Origin: Symsagittifera roscoffensis
Lineage: Eukaryota > Xenacoelomorpha > Acoela > Convolutidae
Assembly: GCF_963678635.1 (NCBI RefSeq)
Contig: NC_087070.1
Coordinates: 54,414,617 to 54,478,616, forward strand
Reading direction: 5' to 3'
Length of the DNA: 64,000 bases
A model generated the notes under the pieces. The model saw only the letters and a program-made list of their open reading frames with translations, was not told the origin of the DNA and ran no database searches. The translations under genes were made by a program, and so were the position numbers. This document shows, one piece after another, positions 45,149 through 57,415 of this stretch (position 1 is its first letter; each line of letters opens with the position of its first letter).

Positions 45149-47968
45149 AACCAGAGACGAGTATTCATGTTTGTGCACTGTGGAATGCTCGATCGATATG
45201 TAATAAGACGGATTCAATTTATTCGTACCTACTTGCAAATGAAGTCACTTTTCTTGCAATTACTGAAACTTGGTTATCTGAAGATAGCTTATTTTACGTA
45301 AATCTTGCGAAGCCTTGTAATTATAACTACATTGGTAACAATCGTCCCACTCGGGGTGGGGACATTGGAATTTTCTATCTCAACACTTTCCGAATTAAGC
45401 TAATTGAGGAGTCAGTTAGTGATATTTGGGATTTCTTGGTCGCTGAACTTACACTTACAGACATGAATGTATGCATCTTTGTTTTATATCGCTGCCCTAA
45501 TTCTTCATGTTCAATTTTCCTAACTGAATTGGTTGATCTTGTTACACATTATGTGCAACAATACAAATGGTGTTACATTATTGGGGATTTCCGTATTCCA
45601 GTTAATAAGTCGTGTAATTCTTCTAAAGCCTTGTTATCTAGTATTGAGGAAATGGGTTTTTATCGATACAGTTCTGGCCCCACTCACGTTGGTGGCAATG
45701 AACTAGATTTGATATTCTTCAACCATAGGGTTACAAATTTTGTCGCACTCGACAGAACACTAGCTTCAGACCATTACTGTGTTACATTGATTATTAATTC
45801 TTCTGCAGTGACTATTGCACCCTCCAACGTCAATTTAAAAGTGAAATGGCTTTGGGATCAAGCTGATCGTGTTTCCATTTTTAATTCTATTTTAACTGAG
45901 ACTTCTGCAATTGCTAAGTCTGATTTTATTTTACAATCAAACTGTCCTTTCAATGATTGTTAACTCGTTATTTAATACCTTTCATGATGCATCCGTCCTG
46001 AAAAGAAGTGAAATTGCAACTGTTAAAAAGAAGATCAGTCGTGATGGTAAACACCGTTACTACGATGCCGAATGCGAAAGGGAAAAAAGGAAAAAACTAA
46101 AGTTGGAACGCAACGTTAGGAAACATGACACCCCGGAAAACCGTGAAGCGTACCGAGCACAAGTCGCTTACTACAGATCTGTACTTTCGATAAAACGTAA
46201 TGATTTCTATACTCTCAATTTTTCTTCTAAGAGCTCGAAAATGATTTTTTATTGCCTTAATGAACTGATGATTCACAAGAATGATACACTTCCTGTGAAC
46301 TCATCTACTTTCGACCTAGCAAACAGGTTCAACATTTTCTTTAAGAAAAAGGTAAACGACATAGTTGATGAACTGCCTAAAACTAATAGTAGCCTGGATT
46401 GCACGTCAAATGATCTAGTCGTATGGTGTGAGTTCGCTAGTATTTTTCCAATAGATCTACTCGACGTATTAGATGATTTACGGACCTCAGAGTCACCTGT
46501 GGACATTATTCCTACTCGGTTCTTAAAAGGTTTTATTGCCGAGAATATACAATTTTTTACAGATCTTTTTATTTGCATTCTGTTATCTGGCGTTTTTCCT
46601 GATGTTTTTAAACAAGGAGTCATCAGACCACTTCTAAAACATGGCTTAAACCAAGAAACTATGTCAAGTTATCGCCCGATTACTTATTTGTCAGCATTGT
46701 CAAAAATTACTGAAAAGCTTGTACTTTCACAGATGAGTGAACATTTAACCTCAAATCGGCTTTGGCCTCAATTTCAGTCGGCTTACCGTAAAGGTTATTC
46801 AACAGAGAGTGGTCTCTTGCTCTGTTCTCATTATATATTTTCTAAAATTGATTCGGAAAAGTGTTTTTACGTTGTTCAAATGGATTTTTCTGCTGCGTTT
46901 GATACAATTGACCATTCATTGTTATTAAAGATTCTTGAAAACAAAATTGGTATTGCTCACACAGTTAAACAATTCTTTGAAACTTATCTCAGTAACCGCT
47001 TTGTACAAGTTTTGGTAAATAGTAGTCTGTCAGACAAAATTAAGGTCGAAACTGGAGTCCGACAAGGCTCTGTTTTGGGGCCGATTTTATTCATCCTTTA
47101 TTTACAACCTCTTCTTGATTACCTTATTGATAGCAACATTGCGTACCACTTTTATGCCGATGATTCTCAACTGTTTTTGGAGATTAATCTCATGCAAAAT
47201 AACCACAAACTAGAAAACATTGAAAAATTATGCTCCCAATTGCACTTAAGTCTTAATAAAAACGATGGAAAAACAGAAGTAGTGTTTTTCGGTAGACAAC
47301 TGCATCACGATTATTTAAAGCCATTGAAAATTTTTAATAAAGAAAAAGTTCCTAAATGCTTTACCAAACTTTTGGGTTTACCTTGATTAGAACATGTCAT
47401 TTGAGAAGCAAATAAACCATTGTTGCAAGTTATGTTATCTAGAATTGCGTAAATTATATTCCATTCGACGTTTTCTGACTTTAGACCAAAGAAAAATGTT
47501 TGTTACTAGCTTTATTCTGTCAAGGCTTGACTATTGCAATGCGTTATATATGAAAGTGAAAAAAATTTTACTTATTAAACTACAGAAACTTCAAAACGCT
47601 GCCGCCAGGTTTGTTTTAGGTGCTACGAGGAGAACAGCATCAACAAACGAGTTACTGAAGAAATTGCACTGGCTTCCAGTTTACCGAAGAATTAGGTTCA
47701 AAATATGCTGCTTCATGTTTCGCGTGTTTCACAATTGGAACTGTGCCGATTATTTATACAATCTTTTCAAAAAGAATTCTGCTTCTGTCAACCCTTCGCG
47801 CAGACAAAAGTTTATCCTTCCGAAATGCAGAACAGAATTTACCAAATGAGCATTGCCTACCAAGGAGCTGTTATTTGGAACTCACTGCCTGTTCTCTTAA
47901 CAGATATTATTGATTTTACGCTGTTTAAACGAACCCTGAAAACTGTTTTATTCTGTGAGGCTTTGTGA
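45149..47968 (+). pseudogene. CR1-like LINE ORF2 (endonuclease and reverse transcriptase), frameshifted
   Basis: Endonuclease frame to 45963: CALWNARSICNK, ITETWL, GDF and SDH blocks of the APE family are visible; GDFR replaces GDFN. The frame shifts near 45920-45960 to 45911-47386, which has the RT: SYRPITYLSALSKITEKL, QMDFSAAFDTIDH, GVRQGSVLGP and YADD (about 47152-47163). It shifts again near 47386 (TGA after the LLGLP block) to 47394-47849, and finally near 47800 to the end at 47968. The order and wording fit CR1/L2-type LINEs. With at least three frame breaks and a changed catalytic residue it is inactive. Confidence 0.88.
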
Positions 47969-47974
47969 GCCTTC

Positions 47975-48030
47975 TACCACTCTTGTGTTCAAGAAAGAGT
48001 GGTAAAGCCAATCATCATCATCATCATCAT
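47975..48030 (+). repeat. LINE 3' hairpin and ATC microsatellite tail
   Basis: TACCACTCTT (47975-47984) pairs perfectly with AAGAGTGGTA (47995-48004) around a 10-base loop. A run of about six ATC units follows (48010-48029). A 3' hairpin plus short repeat tail, instead of poly(A), is common where the RT recognises the RNA 3' end. Confidence 0.85.
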
Positions 48031-48490
48031 ATATTTTCCGTTCTGCTTTTTCGCTTGGAAGTTCTTTTCGGCCGAATTGGTTTCCATAGTGTAAATTTGT
48101 CCATAAAGTGAATTTAATTGTTACATCGGCTTAAGGATAAAAACGATTAATTTTGTTTCGAACAAATCAGGTCGGTTGGTAGCAAAAAAAGTTCAAACTT
48201 TTTGCTTGTTCAAAAATTCTTTTATGACAACACTTTCCTTCCAAATTTTTTGTTTTCGGATCAATTGGCGTCTAAACGCGTGTTGTCGGCCTAGTGAGTT
48301 TTTGGATAAAACTAAAAGTTTGTCTACTGTTAGTGGTTGTATTTCTTGTCTGTTTTTCTGAGGTTGAAGTTTTCGTATTTCTAAATTTGTTGATTTTCAA
48401 GTTTTTTTTAGTTTCGCATTAATGTAACTGTTCATTTCTTTCAAGTTCTTTCGAGTGATGCGAAGATCTGCTTTGCCTCTTCGTAAAGTA

Positions 48491-49047
48491 TGCTGTTCAT
48501 TTAATTTTGTCTGCTAATGTTTGACCTGAAAACTATAAGAATGGTGTTTTGATTGTTTTTGCTGATTCGCTCCAGAAAATTGTTCTTAAAATGTTGAATT
48601 CAAAAATGACATTCGAAAACTTCAAATGCTTGTTGTTTTTTTACCGCGGGCTCACTTAGCTTGAAAGACTTTAATATGTTTTTCGTGAAATTAAGTTTTT
48701 GCGGAAAACAAATCTCCTCAAGTGGCAGTCGACCACTGTAACATTGATGGATAATTGTACGTACAATTTTTTTTTGCTTAAATTGTGGAGAAAAAAAGAA
48801 TTAAACGAAAATTGAATAAGACTACAAAATGGATTAATTCAAGACCACGAAAAATTGGTTAAATCAATTTTGTAGAAGGTTTCATGATTTTCAAGCGATT
48901 TAAATGGATTTCTTAGAAAATAAGGATTAACTTTTTCAAGAAAAAAATCGTTTAAATTCATTCTCAGTGATAAACGTAAGATAATGGGCTTCATATTATT
49001 GACTTTCACACAGTACATTATTTCTAAAACTTTAAATATTTTTGTTC
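48491..49047. other. AT-rich sequence
   Basis: No gene or clear repeat is supported. Confidence 0.35.
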
Positions 49048-49056
49048 AATATTTAT

Positions 49057-49515
49057 GGGTCTAGGACAACAAGCCGACGGGACTTCAAGCCGAAGGGACT
49101 TCAGGCCGAAAATTAAACTTTACAAGCACCTCAAATCATTATTTTTTCATCTGTAAAACGTTGCGTGTCAAAATCATAGGCTATTTTACTCCATAATAAG
49201 CGTTATTTATGACAATGAATCACTTGGGATTGGCATCCGTTAATAATATCAGCCGGTTTTTGAAATGCATAAAAATAGACTATAAGAAAATTACCTTCAA
49301 CCGTGTTTTATTTTTCAACTTTCCTAAACATCATTTGGAGGCTTAAATTTAATGAAAACGCTAATATTTACCGAATAAAGATAATGAAATTGAGAAATTA
49401 TTCGAAAAAATTTTCAAATTAATCATATTTCATGACTTGGAGAGAAAATTTTCGGCTTGAAGTCCCTAATTTTACGATTCGGCTTGAAGTCCCGTCGGCT
49501 TGATGTCCGGCACCC
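49057..49515. mobile_element. 459-bp inverted-repeat element with 9-bp target duplication (MITE 1)
   Basis: Left end GGGTCTAGGACAACAAGCCG and right end (reverse complement GGGTGCCGGACATCAAGCCG) form inverted repeats of about 38 bp, extending to about 75 bp with a short gap. Each arm contains a tandem GGGACTTCAAGCCGAA unit. Flanks AATATTTAT (49048-49056) and AATACTTAT (49516-49524) form a 9-bp duplication with one mismatch, the length seen in Mutator-like elements. No ORF. Confidence 0.85.
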
Positions 49516-49683
49516 AATACTTATTCGTAGCAAATTCGGTGATTTGCTTCGGTTGAACTTCGCTTGAAACAAAGTAATCACTCTCTGTATCTAAAGCTGC
49601 AATTGAATTGATCTTCCTATTTCTATATTGACATGAAAGTTTTGAGTTGAAGATTTAGTTTAAGCTCGACATGAAGGATTACG

Positions 49684-50094
49684 TCTCAAATGGCATAATT
49701 CCCAAATGGCATAAATTTCATGCAACAGGTGCTTTGGAAAAATCGAGAACAAATTTTTTCGTGAACAATGTGAAAAAATTAGTCAAATTGTCAATTCAAA
49801 TGTTGATTGACATTTTATCGTGAAAAACTTGTAGAACTTTTTATCAAAAGCAAGAAGCATAAGCTTGCGATTATTAATAAGCTTCTTGTGGTCAATTTTT
49901 TACGACAAATCTGTTTCTTAAATTTGTTTGGAAGCAATTAGTTCCAAATCTTGTTTACATGCTTTCGTTCCTGACAAAATGATAGAAATAGAAATTGATA
50001 GAAAACGTTTAAATTACAATGAAAACTTGAAATTTATGCCATTTGGGAAAAGTTTCCATTTTTATGCCATTTGGGAATTATGCCATTTGGGAAG
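49684..50094. mobile_element. About 410-bp inverted-repeat element (MITE 2)
   Basis: The left arm has CAAATGGCATAATTCCC twice in tandem; the right arm has three copies of TATGCCATTTGGGAA in opposite orientation. Flanks show CGACATGAAGGATTACG (about 49667) and CGACATGAAGTAATACG (50099), in direct orientation. Whether that is a target duplication or an older repeat is unclear. No ORF. Confidence 0.7.
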
Positions 50095-50477
50095 TTACCG
50101 ACATGAAGTAATACGACATGAAGAGCGCTTCCTCTTGCTTTTTGAAATTTCTTCTTCCTTTTCCAGTCTTGCATATTTCCTGAAAAAAACCGCAGATAAA
50201 ATTATCACGCCTTTGGTATATTGATCACGACTTATGTATGAACAATTGTTAAAACTTTCTTTCATACTGGCAGGCAATGAATGTTTCCAAATTTTTCTGA
50301 GATGTTCATGGAGGAATCTTCTATTTAATACCCTTATATGTTTAGCAACTGCTGTTAAGAAAAACTGTGTAAAAAAATCCATTTAAATCAAGCATAGATT
50401 TTTTGGGTTCTGATAATTTTTTCTAAATTTGTCGTAAATACTCAAACACAGACCGGGTTGACAAAAACGCTTGTCTT

Positions 50478-50599
50478 ACAATTCCATACTCTGGAAAATA
50501 TGTCCATCTTGCAATTCCAAACAATTTCGTGTAGAAAAAAAATTGAATGAAAATCACAATACAATTTACTGATCCATATTTTCCAATTTATGGAATTGT
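50478..50599. repeat. 25-bp inverted repeat pair
   Basis: ACAATTCCATACTCTGGAAA... at 50478-50502 pairs with 50575-50599 with about three mismatches, across a 72-bp AT-rich loop. It may be a small foldback element. Confidence 0.55.
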
Positions 50600-51255
50600 A
50601 TGACCAGCATTTTTCCATGTAACTTTGGTGTGTTCGCTTTATAATTGTGTCTCGCCCTCAACTAAATGTTTTTTTTTTCAAATGAGCTAAAATCAACAAG
50701 TTAAAAGGGCGTTGAAATTGCAGTTTAAACTACGCATTGCAATATGGTAAGCCAAAAAATAATCGAATTTCACTCAAAGTTATAGCAGAAGTTTTATAGT
50801 TCAAAAAATTCAGAGGTTGAAAATCAACCTATTTTTTGAACGGATTTAGGTTATATGCTATTATCTTAAACTGAAAAGTACAAATTCTGCCATCTGAGGG
50901 AACATTCATTGAGACTTTTAATTCGTTTATGTAAAAAGTTGTACGTGGACTACGTTATTTGTAAAAATTTGGAAAACGTTTTTTTTTGTTCATAACATGG
51001 CATAGCAAATAAAATGAATACCAAAAAACTAAACACATTTCTCTCAGTCTTGGAATCTTTTCTCTAATTTTTCAGGTTTTTATTTACACTTTTACTAATA
51101 CAAGTACTCCCTTGACCTGTTAAAGAAGTGGGGATGTATGGCATATGGCATAGTAACGTGGAAGAGACATGACAAATATTTTTTTGCAAAGTTTTTGCAT
51201 CAGTTTCAGAACTATAAAGAAAACGGAATATATGCGATTAAAATGGGTCAGAACT
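50600..51255. other. AT-rich sequence
   Basis: No supported feature. Confidence 0.35.
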
Positions 51256-53047
51256 ACGCTTACGATTAGCAAGAGTTATTAATTCGGAATGTAGACATTT
51301 TTCGGGACGGGACCTTCTGTTTAAAACTAGAAAATTCTCGTTTTTTTGGACTATTGTCTGTCTATTTTTTGTCGGCTTACATTCCGCGTTACGACGTCTC
51401 TCTTTTCATAGATTTAGTTTTACTTACACTTGCGAGAGCAAGTGTCTTGTAATCGGGAACTAAACTTTTTTCCCGTGAACAATGTTTTGACAAGAAATTG
51501 ATTTTACATTATTATTCAACCCTCACCTCCCAGTTGGCCTGGAGGTAATGTAGTTGCTTTTGCAGCCTAAGGTCTTAGTTGTCACATCACGGATTTTTCT
51601 TGTACACTAATCAAGTATCATGGTAGTTGATCATCGTAGTTTCAGGGGGACTAAACTTTTTTATGAAATCAATTTGTTCGGCTGAATTGGTGTTTGGTCA
51701 AAGATTGTCGGTTTTGCTTCCGCTTCGTTATTTTTGATCCGTAGCTAATTTAAAAATCAAATGTCTTGCTTGGCATGTTAAACGTTGAGTTTTTTTGGGT
51801 AGTTTTCTTATTTTATTTTGAAACGCTTCATTACGGGGCCAAACTGTATTTTGTAAATTGTAAGCGGATTCCGCAATAAAACGCTCTCGTTGTTCTTTTC
51901 TTATTCTTTTTTTTATCGTTTCGACAAATTTCTTAACATGTTTAAAGACTTGTCTGTGGAATCCAGGAACATACGAACACCAATTGTGCGCCTATCCAGT
52001 ACACAGTTTGGAATCGTAATGTTTCGGATATTTAATTGTTTTTTTTGCAATTTTCAAGTGTTTTTTCAAATTCTGCTATCCATTTTCATAAAAAGGTGCC
52101 AATGGAAAGACCGCTCACTCCTTTGATTTTTGTACTTTATCCCACTGTCTTCAAAAAAGTCTGTGGGGGAGATATTTGGCACAAAATTTTGGATTTTTTT
52201 TCGGTTTCTCAAATCTGAGATTTTGGCTTTAATCAAAATATTCGTTTTTGAGAAGCTCCCCTGCCTTGTTGACTACGCCCTAATTTTATTATACAAAAAA
52301 TTATGGCCCTTGGAGACGTAAAATTTTGGATTTTGACCGTTTTTCTTAATTCTTTTTGACTTTTTTGAAAACTTCCTTCCCAAATCTAAGGTTTTGGGTT
52401 CAAACGAACTAAAATTTTGTGGGTAATTCTGCATGTTCGGCTAAGCCTTAAGTTTTGTACACAAAAAGATATGATTCTCGGAAAAGTCAAATATTTGGTT
52501 TATTGACCGCTTTTTGGAGACTTTTTGACTTTTCTCTCCCAGCCAATTTTTCTCTCCCAGCCAAACTACCCTGCCAATTTTTAGATTAAGTGTTTAATCG
52601 AGAAAACTTGTTTTCGAAATTTTCTCTTCTTAAGCGGCCACGACTTTTTTTGCAAAAAAATTTATTGATTTCGGAAAGTCAATTTTTTGGACTTTTGGCC
52701 ATTTGTAGAAATTTTTGACTTTTCTTAGAAACGACTCTATCAAATATGAGATGAAGGGTTCCATCGAAAGACCAGATGCGAGAAGCTTTCCTACAGAAGC
52801 GGCTACTCCTTTCTTTTTTTTGTAAGAATATTGTTATATTCTTGAGAAGGTTCCAATTTCTCAAAAGTTTTTTTTTTCTTCTGACTTATTTTAGTTAAGA
52901 AACAACTAAGGTTTTGGGCAAAGTCCAATTTTCGAAAGAACCCATTTCATCCCGAATCAGTATAAAAAGTTCCAAAAAGATGAAACAGTTGTCTCCAGTT
53001 TTCCAGGTTTTGCTGGGACCCTAATTGACTGCGCTTCGCCTCTATGT
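51256..53047 (+). repeat. Unrecognised repeat with hairpin head and tail (copy E)
   Basis: Heads at 51258 (CGCTTACGATTAGCAAGAGT) and 51427 (CACTTGCGAGAGCAAGTGTC). A tRNA-like stretch lies at about 51533-51590. The part 51590-51780 closely follows 63090-63310 of copy H (TTTTTCTTGTACACTAATCAAGTATCATGG...). A block of about 170-bp repeats follows (52140-52900) and a short tail TGCGCTTCGCCTCTATG at 53030. Confidence 0.65.
52140..52900 (+). repeat. About 170-bp degenerate tandem repeats
   Basis: Units share CCCAAATCTGAGATTTTGGxTT, a TTGACCGTTTTT block and TTTTTGACTTTTxT. I see about four, each diverged. The same units occur at 63560-63870 in copy H. Short T-rich ORFs through it are not coding. 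Confidence 0.6.
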
Positions 53048-53849
53048 GGAATTTTGAATCAAAAATAATCAATTGATATCCTTAGTTCTAACGTTTCAAC
53101 AGAAACAAGAGAGGGATTAATATTCACATAATCAACTTCAACATGTTGAGATAGAAATCCCTCCGATCTTAACAGACTAATGAATTGTTAACCAATTGCT
53201 AAAGCTAAAGATAAACCTAATTGCTGAATTCAAACACGACCCACTATACCGTATTGAAAAATAAATGGGCAAAAATGTTAATTAATATGAAAAGTTTGAG
53301 TATTGAGTTTTTGAGTTCTCCTGTTTCATCATTTTTCCCCAGAGTTTGAATTTCTAATGATTTTTTTTGTTGACGAGGTGGTTGAAAACCGTTCTCCCAC
53401 TGAGACGGCAAATGCTATCGATTTTTTCCTCAAAGAACTTGCCCGCTGTTGCGTAACTTTCCTTGAATAGCTCCATCTCGATTTTCCCGCGAGAACATAC
53501 TTGCGTAAAAACCTATATAGACCCATTTTCTCAGGTAAGTTTATTTATAACAACTTAGAATGTTCCGTACCAACTTAGAATGTTCCGTAAAATAGCTGCT
53601 CTTACCTGATTTAGGAAAATCTAGTGTTGCAGTTTCTCTAAAAACCTGTAAAAAACTGAAAAAAAAACAGAACAAACTACTAATTTGGTGTATTTTAACC
53701 TATTTTAAGATGTTTTGGGTTAGGTTAAAAAGGATGATGATTTTTCCCATTAATTGAATTTTTACTTAGAACAAAATTCTTTGTTCGGCACGTTTACTTA
53801 GGTTCTAAAAATATTTTTAGTCCCCCAATTGAACCCAATTTTCTATTTG
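53048..53849. other. AT-rich sequence with a tandem 21-bp doublet
   Basis: CAACTTAGAATGTTCCGTA occurs twice at about 53550-53590. Otherwise nothing is supported. Confidence 0.4.
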
Positions 53850-54250
53850 ACCCCTTGGTCTGATACCAGATTTTTTGGTCCACACAGTCTGAAGCCTTAT
53901 TCTTTAGTTCTACACGGTCTATATCCGGATGCTTTCAGTCCGCATTGTCTGAATCAGGATTACTTTGGTCCAGATGGTCTGAAACCAGACTCATTTGGTC
54001 TACACGGTCCTAAACCGGGTTGCTTCGGCCCATACGGTTTGAATCGGGTTTGAAAGTGGCTTGATTCGGTCCACACGGTCTAAAGCCAGATTCTTTTGGT
54101 CCACAAGGTCTGAAACCGTTTTTTTTGTTCATACGGTCTGAAACCGGATTCCCTTAGTCCACACAGTTTGAACATACCATATTCCACATTTTGATACCAA
54201 TGATCTGAACATGCTAAATTTCGGTCCACACTGTCTGAACCTAAAATCAC
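53850..54250 (+). repeat. 30-bp tandem repeat with decapeptide register
   Basis: Units resemble TTTGGTCCACACGGTCTGAAACCGGATTC, about 30 bp, with roughly a dozen diverged copies. In the frame of 53829-54053 they read as decapeptides of the form FGPHGLKPDS (for example YFGPDGLKPD, SFGLHGPKPG). The frame stays open for six units in spite of divergence, then closes at 54051-54053; later units carry indels. This could be a decayed repetitive coding exon or merely a minisatellite whose period is a multiple of three. Confidence 0.75.
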
Positions 54251-55189
54251 GACCTCGACCTGGGTCGTAAACCATTTTGATTCAGTTTTTGTCTTAGCCA
54301 ATTTATTCTCGCCCAGCAATTAATTTATCCACTCTCACTCTAACTCATTTTTTTTAGATTAAGAGCAAGAGTAGATATTTTATATAATTCATTATATATC
54401 TTTTTAAAAGCTTTTTTAGGAGCGAGTGTGGATAAAAATAGTCACTGGAAGATAATATTAAATTTTCATTTTTTTTATCACTTGTTCTTTAATCAACTTT
54501 CTAGGAATTGTATCAAGACACAGCTGAAAGCAACTCTAAAATTTACTGCAAAGACAAAAATCCATGACTGGCAAAACGAATTGCTTAATGTTCGTTATGT
54601 TTGGAGATGGGTTATTTACTTTCATTTCACGTGAGCTCTCAAACATAAAACTTAATTGAAATCTTTATCATGAAATCTCCATATTTTGATTTCAAACAAA
54701 TGATCTAAGTGAAACTTTTGCGTTTTGAAATGAAATAGCGCAAGCGTGGATAAATATAAACACTCGCCAATTTTTTTCACTCGCCAATTTTTTTAAGTTA
54801 AGTAATCAAGGTGAAAATCAAATTTAAAAAATCAAGTTCCTAGTAACATATTCGAGATGAGAATAAGACACTTACCTGCACGCCATTTTGCCTTGTGTCC
54901 CATAAATCTACTTTTTCAAACCACAAGCTTACTATTCTTTTTGTTTTCAGTTCTGATGTAATGAATCAATATAATTACAGACTATATACATATTTTATAC
55001 ATATTGATTAGATGTTTTTAAGATTGTGTCCCCGTTTTTTTGCCTATCAACAAAAAAGAGAAAAGTTTAAAGTATATAATCTATGCTTCTTAGTTAAATC
55101 ATCATGATAATGTTTTAGCTGAAAAAACTAATACAATCATTAATACGTAAATACCTTGACGCAAAAAAGCATATTTTACAGATTATTAA
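54251..55189. other. AT-rich sequence
   Basis: A loose inverted pair, TTTATCCACTCTCACTC (about 54317) and GAGCGAGTGTGGATAAA (about 54420), may mark a small foldback element. No gene is supported. Confidence 0.35.
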
Positions 55190-55580
55190 GACATAGTACA
55201 CAAATTGAGTTTTTTGTAGGTCATTTCTTGATTACATACAGAGTATCTTCAGATTGTATACGGGGTTATTAATAAAATTGATTATTTAGACACTAAAATT
55301 ACATATTTTTGGCTAAAAAGAACACAATCAATCTGTATAGAGTCCATTAGCACTCCCAAGTTGGTTGTAAATAAGCGGACTCTAGACCCAATTTAATCTG
55401 TACACCGTTCTGATCAAAATCAATTTTTATCCATTTTTATTGTTGCGGGTGGTAAATTGTATCTATTTTTACATCAAAGGATGTGTTCACACTTTTTCAA
55501 AAACAGGAATGTGTACCTGCCCTAATTTTTACTTGCTTTTTCACCCGTAGCCTAAATATGTAATTACAGAACATCCCAAA
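55190..55580 (+). repeat. About 390-bp direct repeat, copy 1
   Basis: Shares with 57040-57415 the blocks TTTTACATCAAAGGATGTGTTCACACTT, GTACCTGC and AGCCTAAATATGTAATTACAGA in the same order. Spacing between the copies is about 1.85 kb. Confidence 0.65.
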
Positions 55581-57039
55581 TTAAGGGAAGAAAGATAATA
55601 AACTCAATTTCCAAGCGTAATTATCAAGATTGCTTTCAACTTTGCTTTGATTTATTATCTCAAAATTTTAACGAATAAAAAGTCTAAAGGGCTACGAACG
55701 AGTTACTAGAAATTAATGAACATAAATCAAATCTTTTTTGCTGTGATAGCTTTTTTGGAAAACTCTTGTTATTTAATAGACTAGTTTTGTTGTTTTACAA
55801 GAAAATTATTCAAATAAGAAGATTAGTTTTGTCCGCACTTGCGCTTATTCAAAAAGTAAAAATCCTCAGACCGTTTTAGTAGTCGATATCAAAAAACGGC
55901 TATTCAATGATAAAGATTTCGAGTAGGTTCTCTCAAGAATTCTTACGAAGCGAAAACTTCTAAACCGGTCAATTTACAAAGTTTGAGAAGTTATAAATTC
56001 TGGTTCTAGTTTTTCACCGAAATTGTCTCGAATAATTGAAGCAGAAATATGCAGTCAACAAAAACGTTCAGTTTTTTATAAAACGATGAAAAATGCGGCT
56101 GCAATAACGAAATCGTTTTTGAAACAATTTATCCGGTCCACGAAAAATTTTCAAACAAGCGTTGAAAATGCAATGATGTTTTTTCAGGTTTTCAAAAAAA
56201 TTAATTAAAATATGTTGAATCAGGCTATTAAGACGTTCATTAAGACAATTATGGTGCAATTATGAATATTTTTTTTACAATAAATTTAAGAAATGTCTAT
56301 AGTTTTGTTTTGAATTATTTCAAAAGAATTTGAGGAGCGAATCGTACTTATTTGAGTTTTTGATAATTTGTTTTGTGTGAATAGCCACGTTTTTGTTATA
56401 TTTTGATATAGTTTTTGGTTTCTTTCGTATGAGTTCTCGAAAAAATTAGTCAAAATCTCTGTCCTTTACTAGCCGCTTTTTAGTTTCAAAAGAAACTATT
56501 TGAAGACTTTTGATTTTTGAAATTAATTAATGCAAGTATTGATCGTTTTGATCTCTCGGCGACTTTTTATTAGAGAAATAAAAGTGCAAATTTATTAGTG
56601 CTCTTAAACTTTTAAAAGCTCAATCGAAAAAATACCTCCCTACCATTTTGCTTACAAATTTACTAATCAAGTCAGGAATATGCGAATACTTTGCTGCAGA
56701 AACAAAATATTATAAATTTTTCTTGGTAATTTTTCGTAAAGGCTGATCCTAGAAGCATTTGAAAAAAAATTTTCAAAAATACTTTAAGGGACCGCGAGAG
56801 GCCTTAGATTGAAAAAAGGGATCTCTTGCAACTTATGGTTTGTGGCAAGCAATTTTCCTCAAGTGACTTCACCTCCCGAAAACACTGACGTGTAGTTTTC
56901 TTCTTTACATAATTTTCGCTAAAATTGGGAACAAAAACAGTCTTAAAACTAACATTTGAAAGCTCAAAATTGGCCTTTTTACAATCACTTTTAACACAAG
57001 CTTTACACAAGTTATCTACAGACAATGAAATAGCTTGTT
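55581..57039. other. AT-rich sequence
   Basis: No gene is supported. A 73-codon minus-strand ORF at 56804-57025 has five cysteines but no motif I recognise. Confidence 0.35.
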
Positions 57040-57415
57040 CTGATTCTTACACAGGTTTTTGTATAAAGATTATTTATTGATTAGCTTCTGATTATTTATA
57101 GGTCTTTTTTTTTACAAAAAAATGATTATTCAGACTCTAATATCCATATTCTCTTGATGAAAAAGAGTCCCTGTATCTGTATAGAATCGAATTTTGCTCA
57201 TAAAGTAGTTGCAGATAATTCTGTACTATACTTACTTTAATCTGTAGATTTAGAATCGATTATTGTCACTGCGGGTAAGACATCGAAAAAAATGATATCG
57301 AATTTTACATCAAAAAATGTGTTCACACTTCTTCGAAAACAAGAATATGTACCTGCTGTAATTTGCTATTTCATTTTTACACTCAGCCTAAATATGTAAT
57401 TACAGACGGGCCCAA
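57040..57415 (+). repeat. About 380-bp direct repeat, copy 2
   Basis: See 55190-55580: same blocks, about 75-80% alike by eye. Not recognised as any known family. Confidence 0.65.

Larger units (their letters stand above)
43785..48490 (+). repeat. Unrecognised repeat (copy D) split by a LINE
   Basis: Head GAAAGCAAGTGTCTTGAAAG at 43792, tRNA-like stretch about 43915-43985, and GTCGGCTTAGTTGTCAC at 44009 (also at 63084). After the LINE, ATCGGCTTA recurs at 48124 and the tail GATGCGAAGATCTGCTTTGCCTC is at 48457-48480. The LINE thus appears to have landed within this copy. Confidence 0.5.

Noticed and set aside
51890-52321. Short F- and L-rich ORFs
   Set aside because: Products of T-rich repeat sequence.
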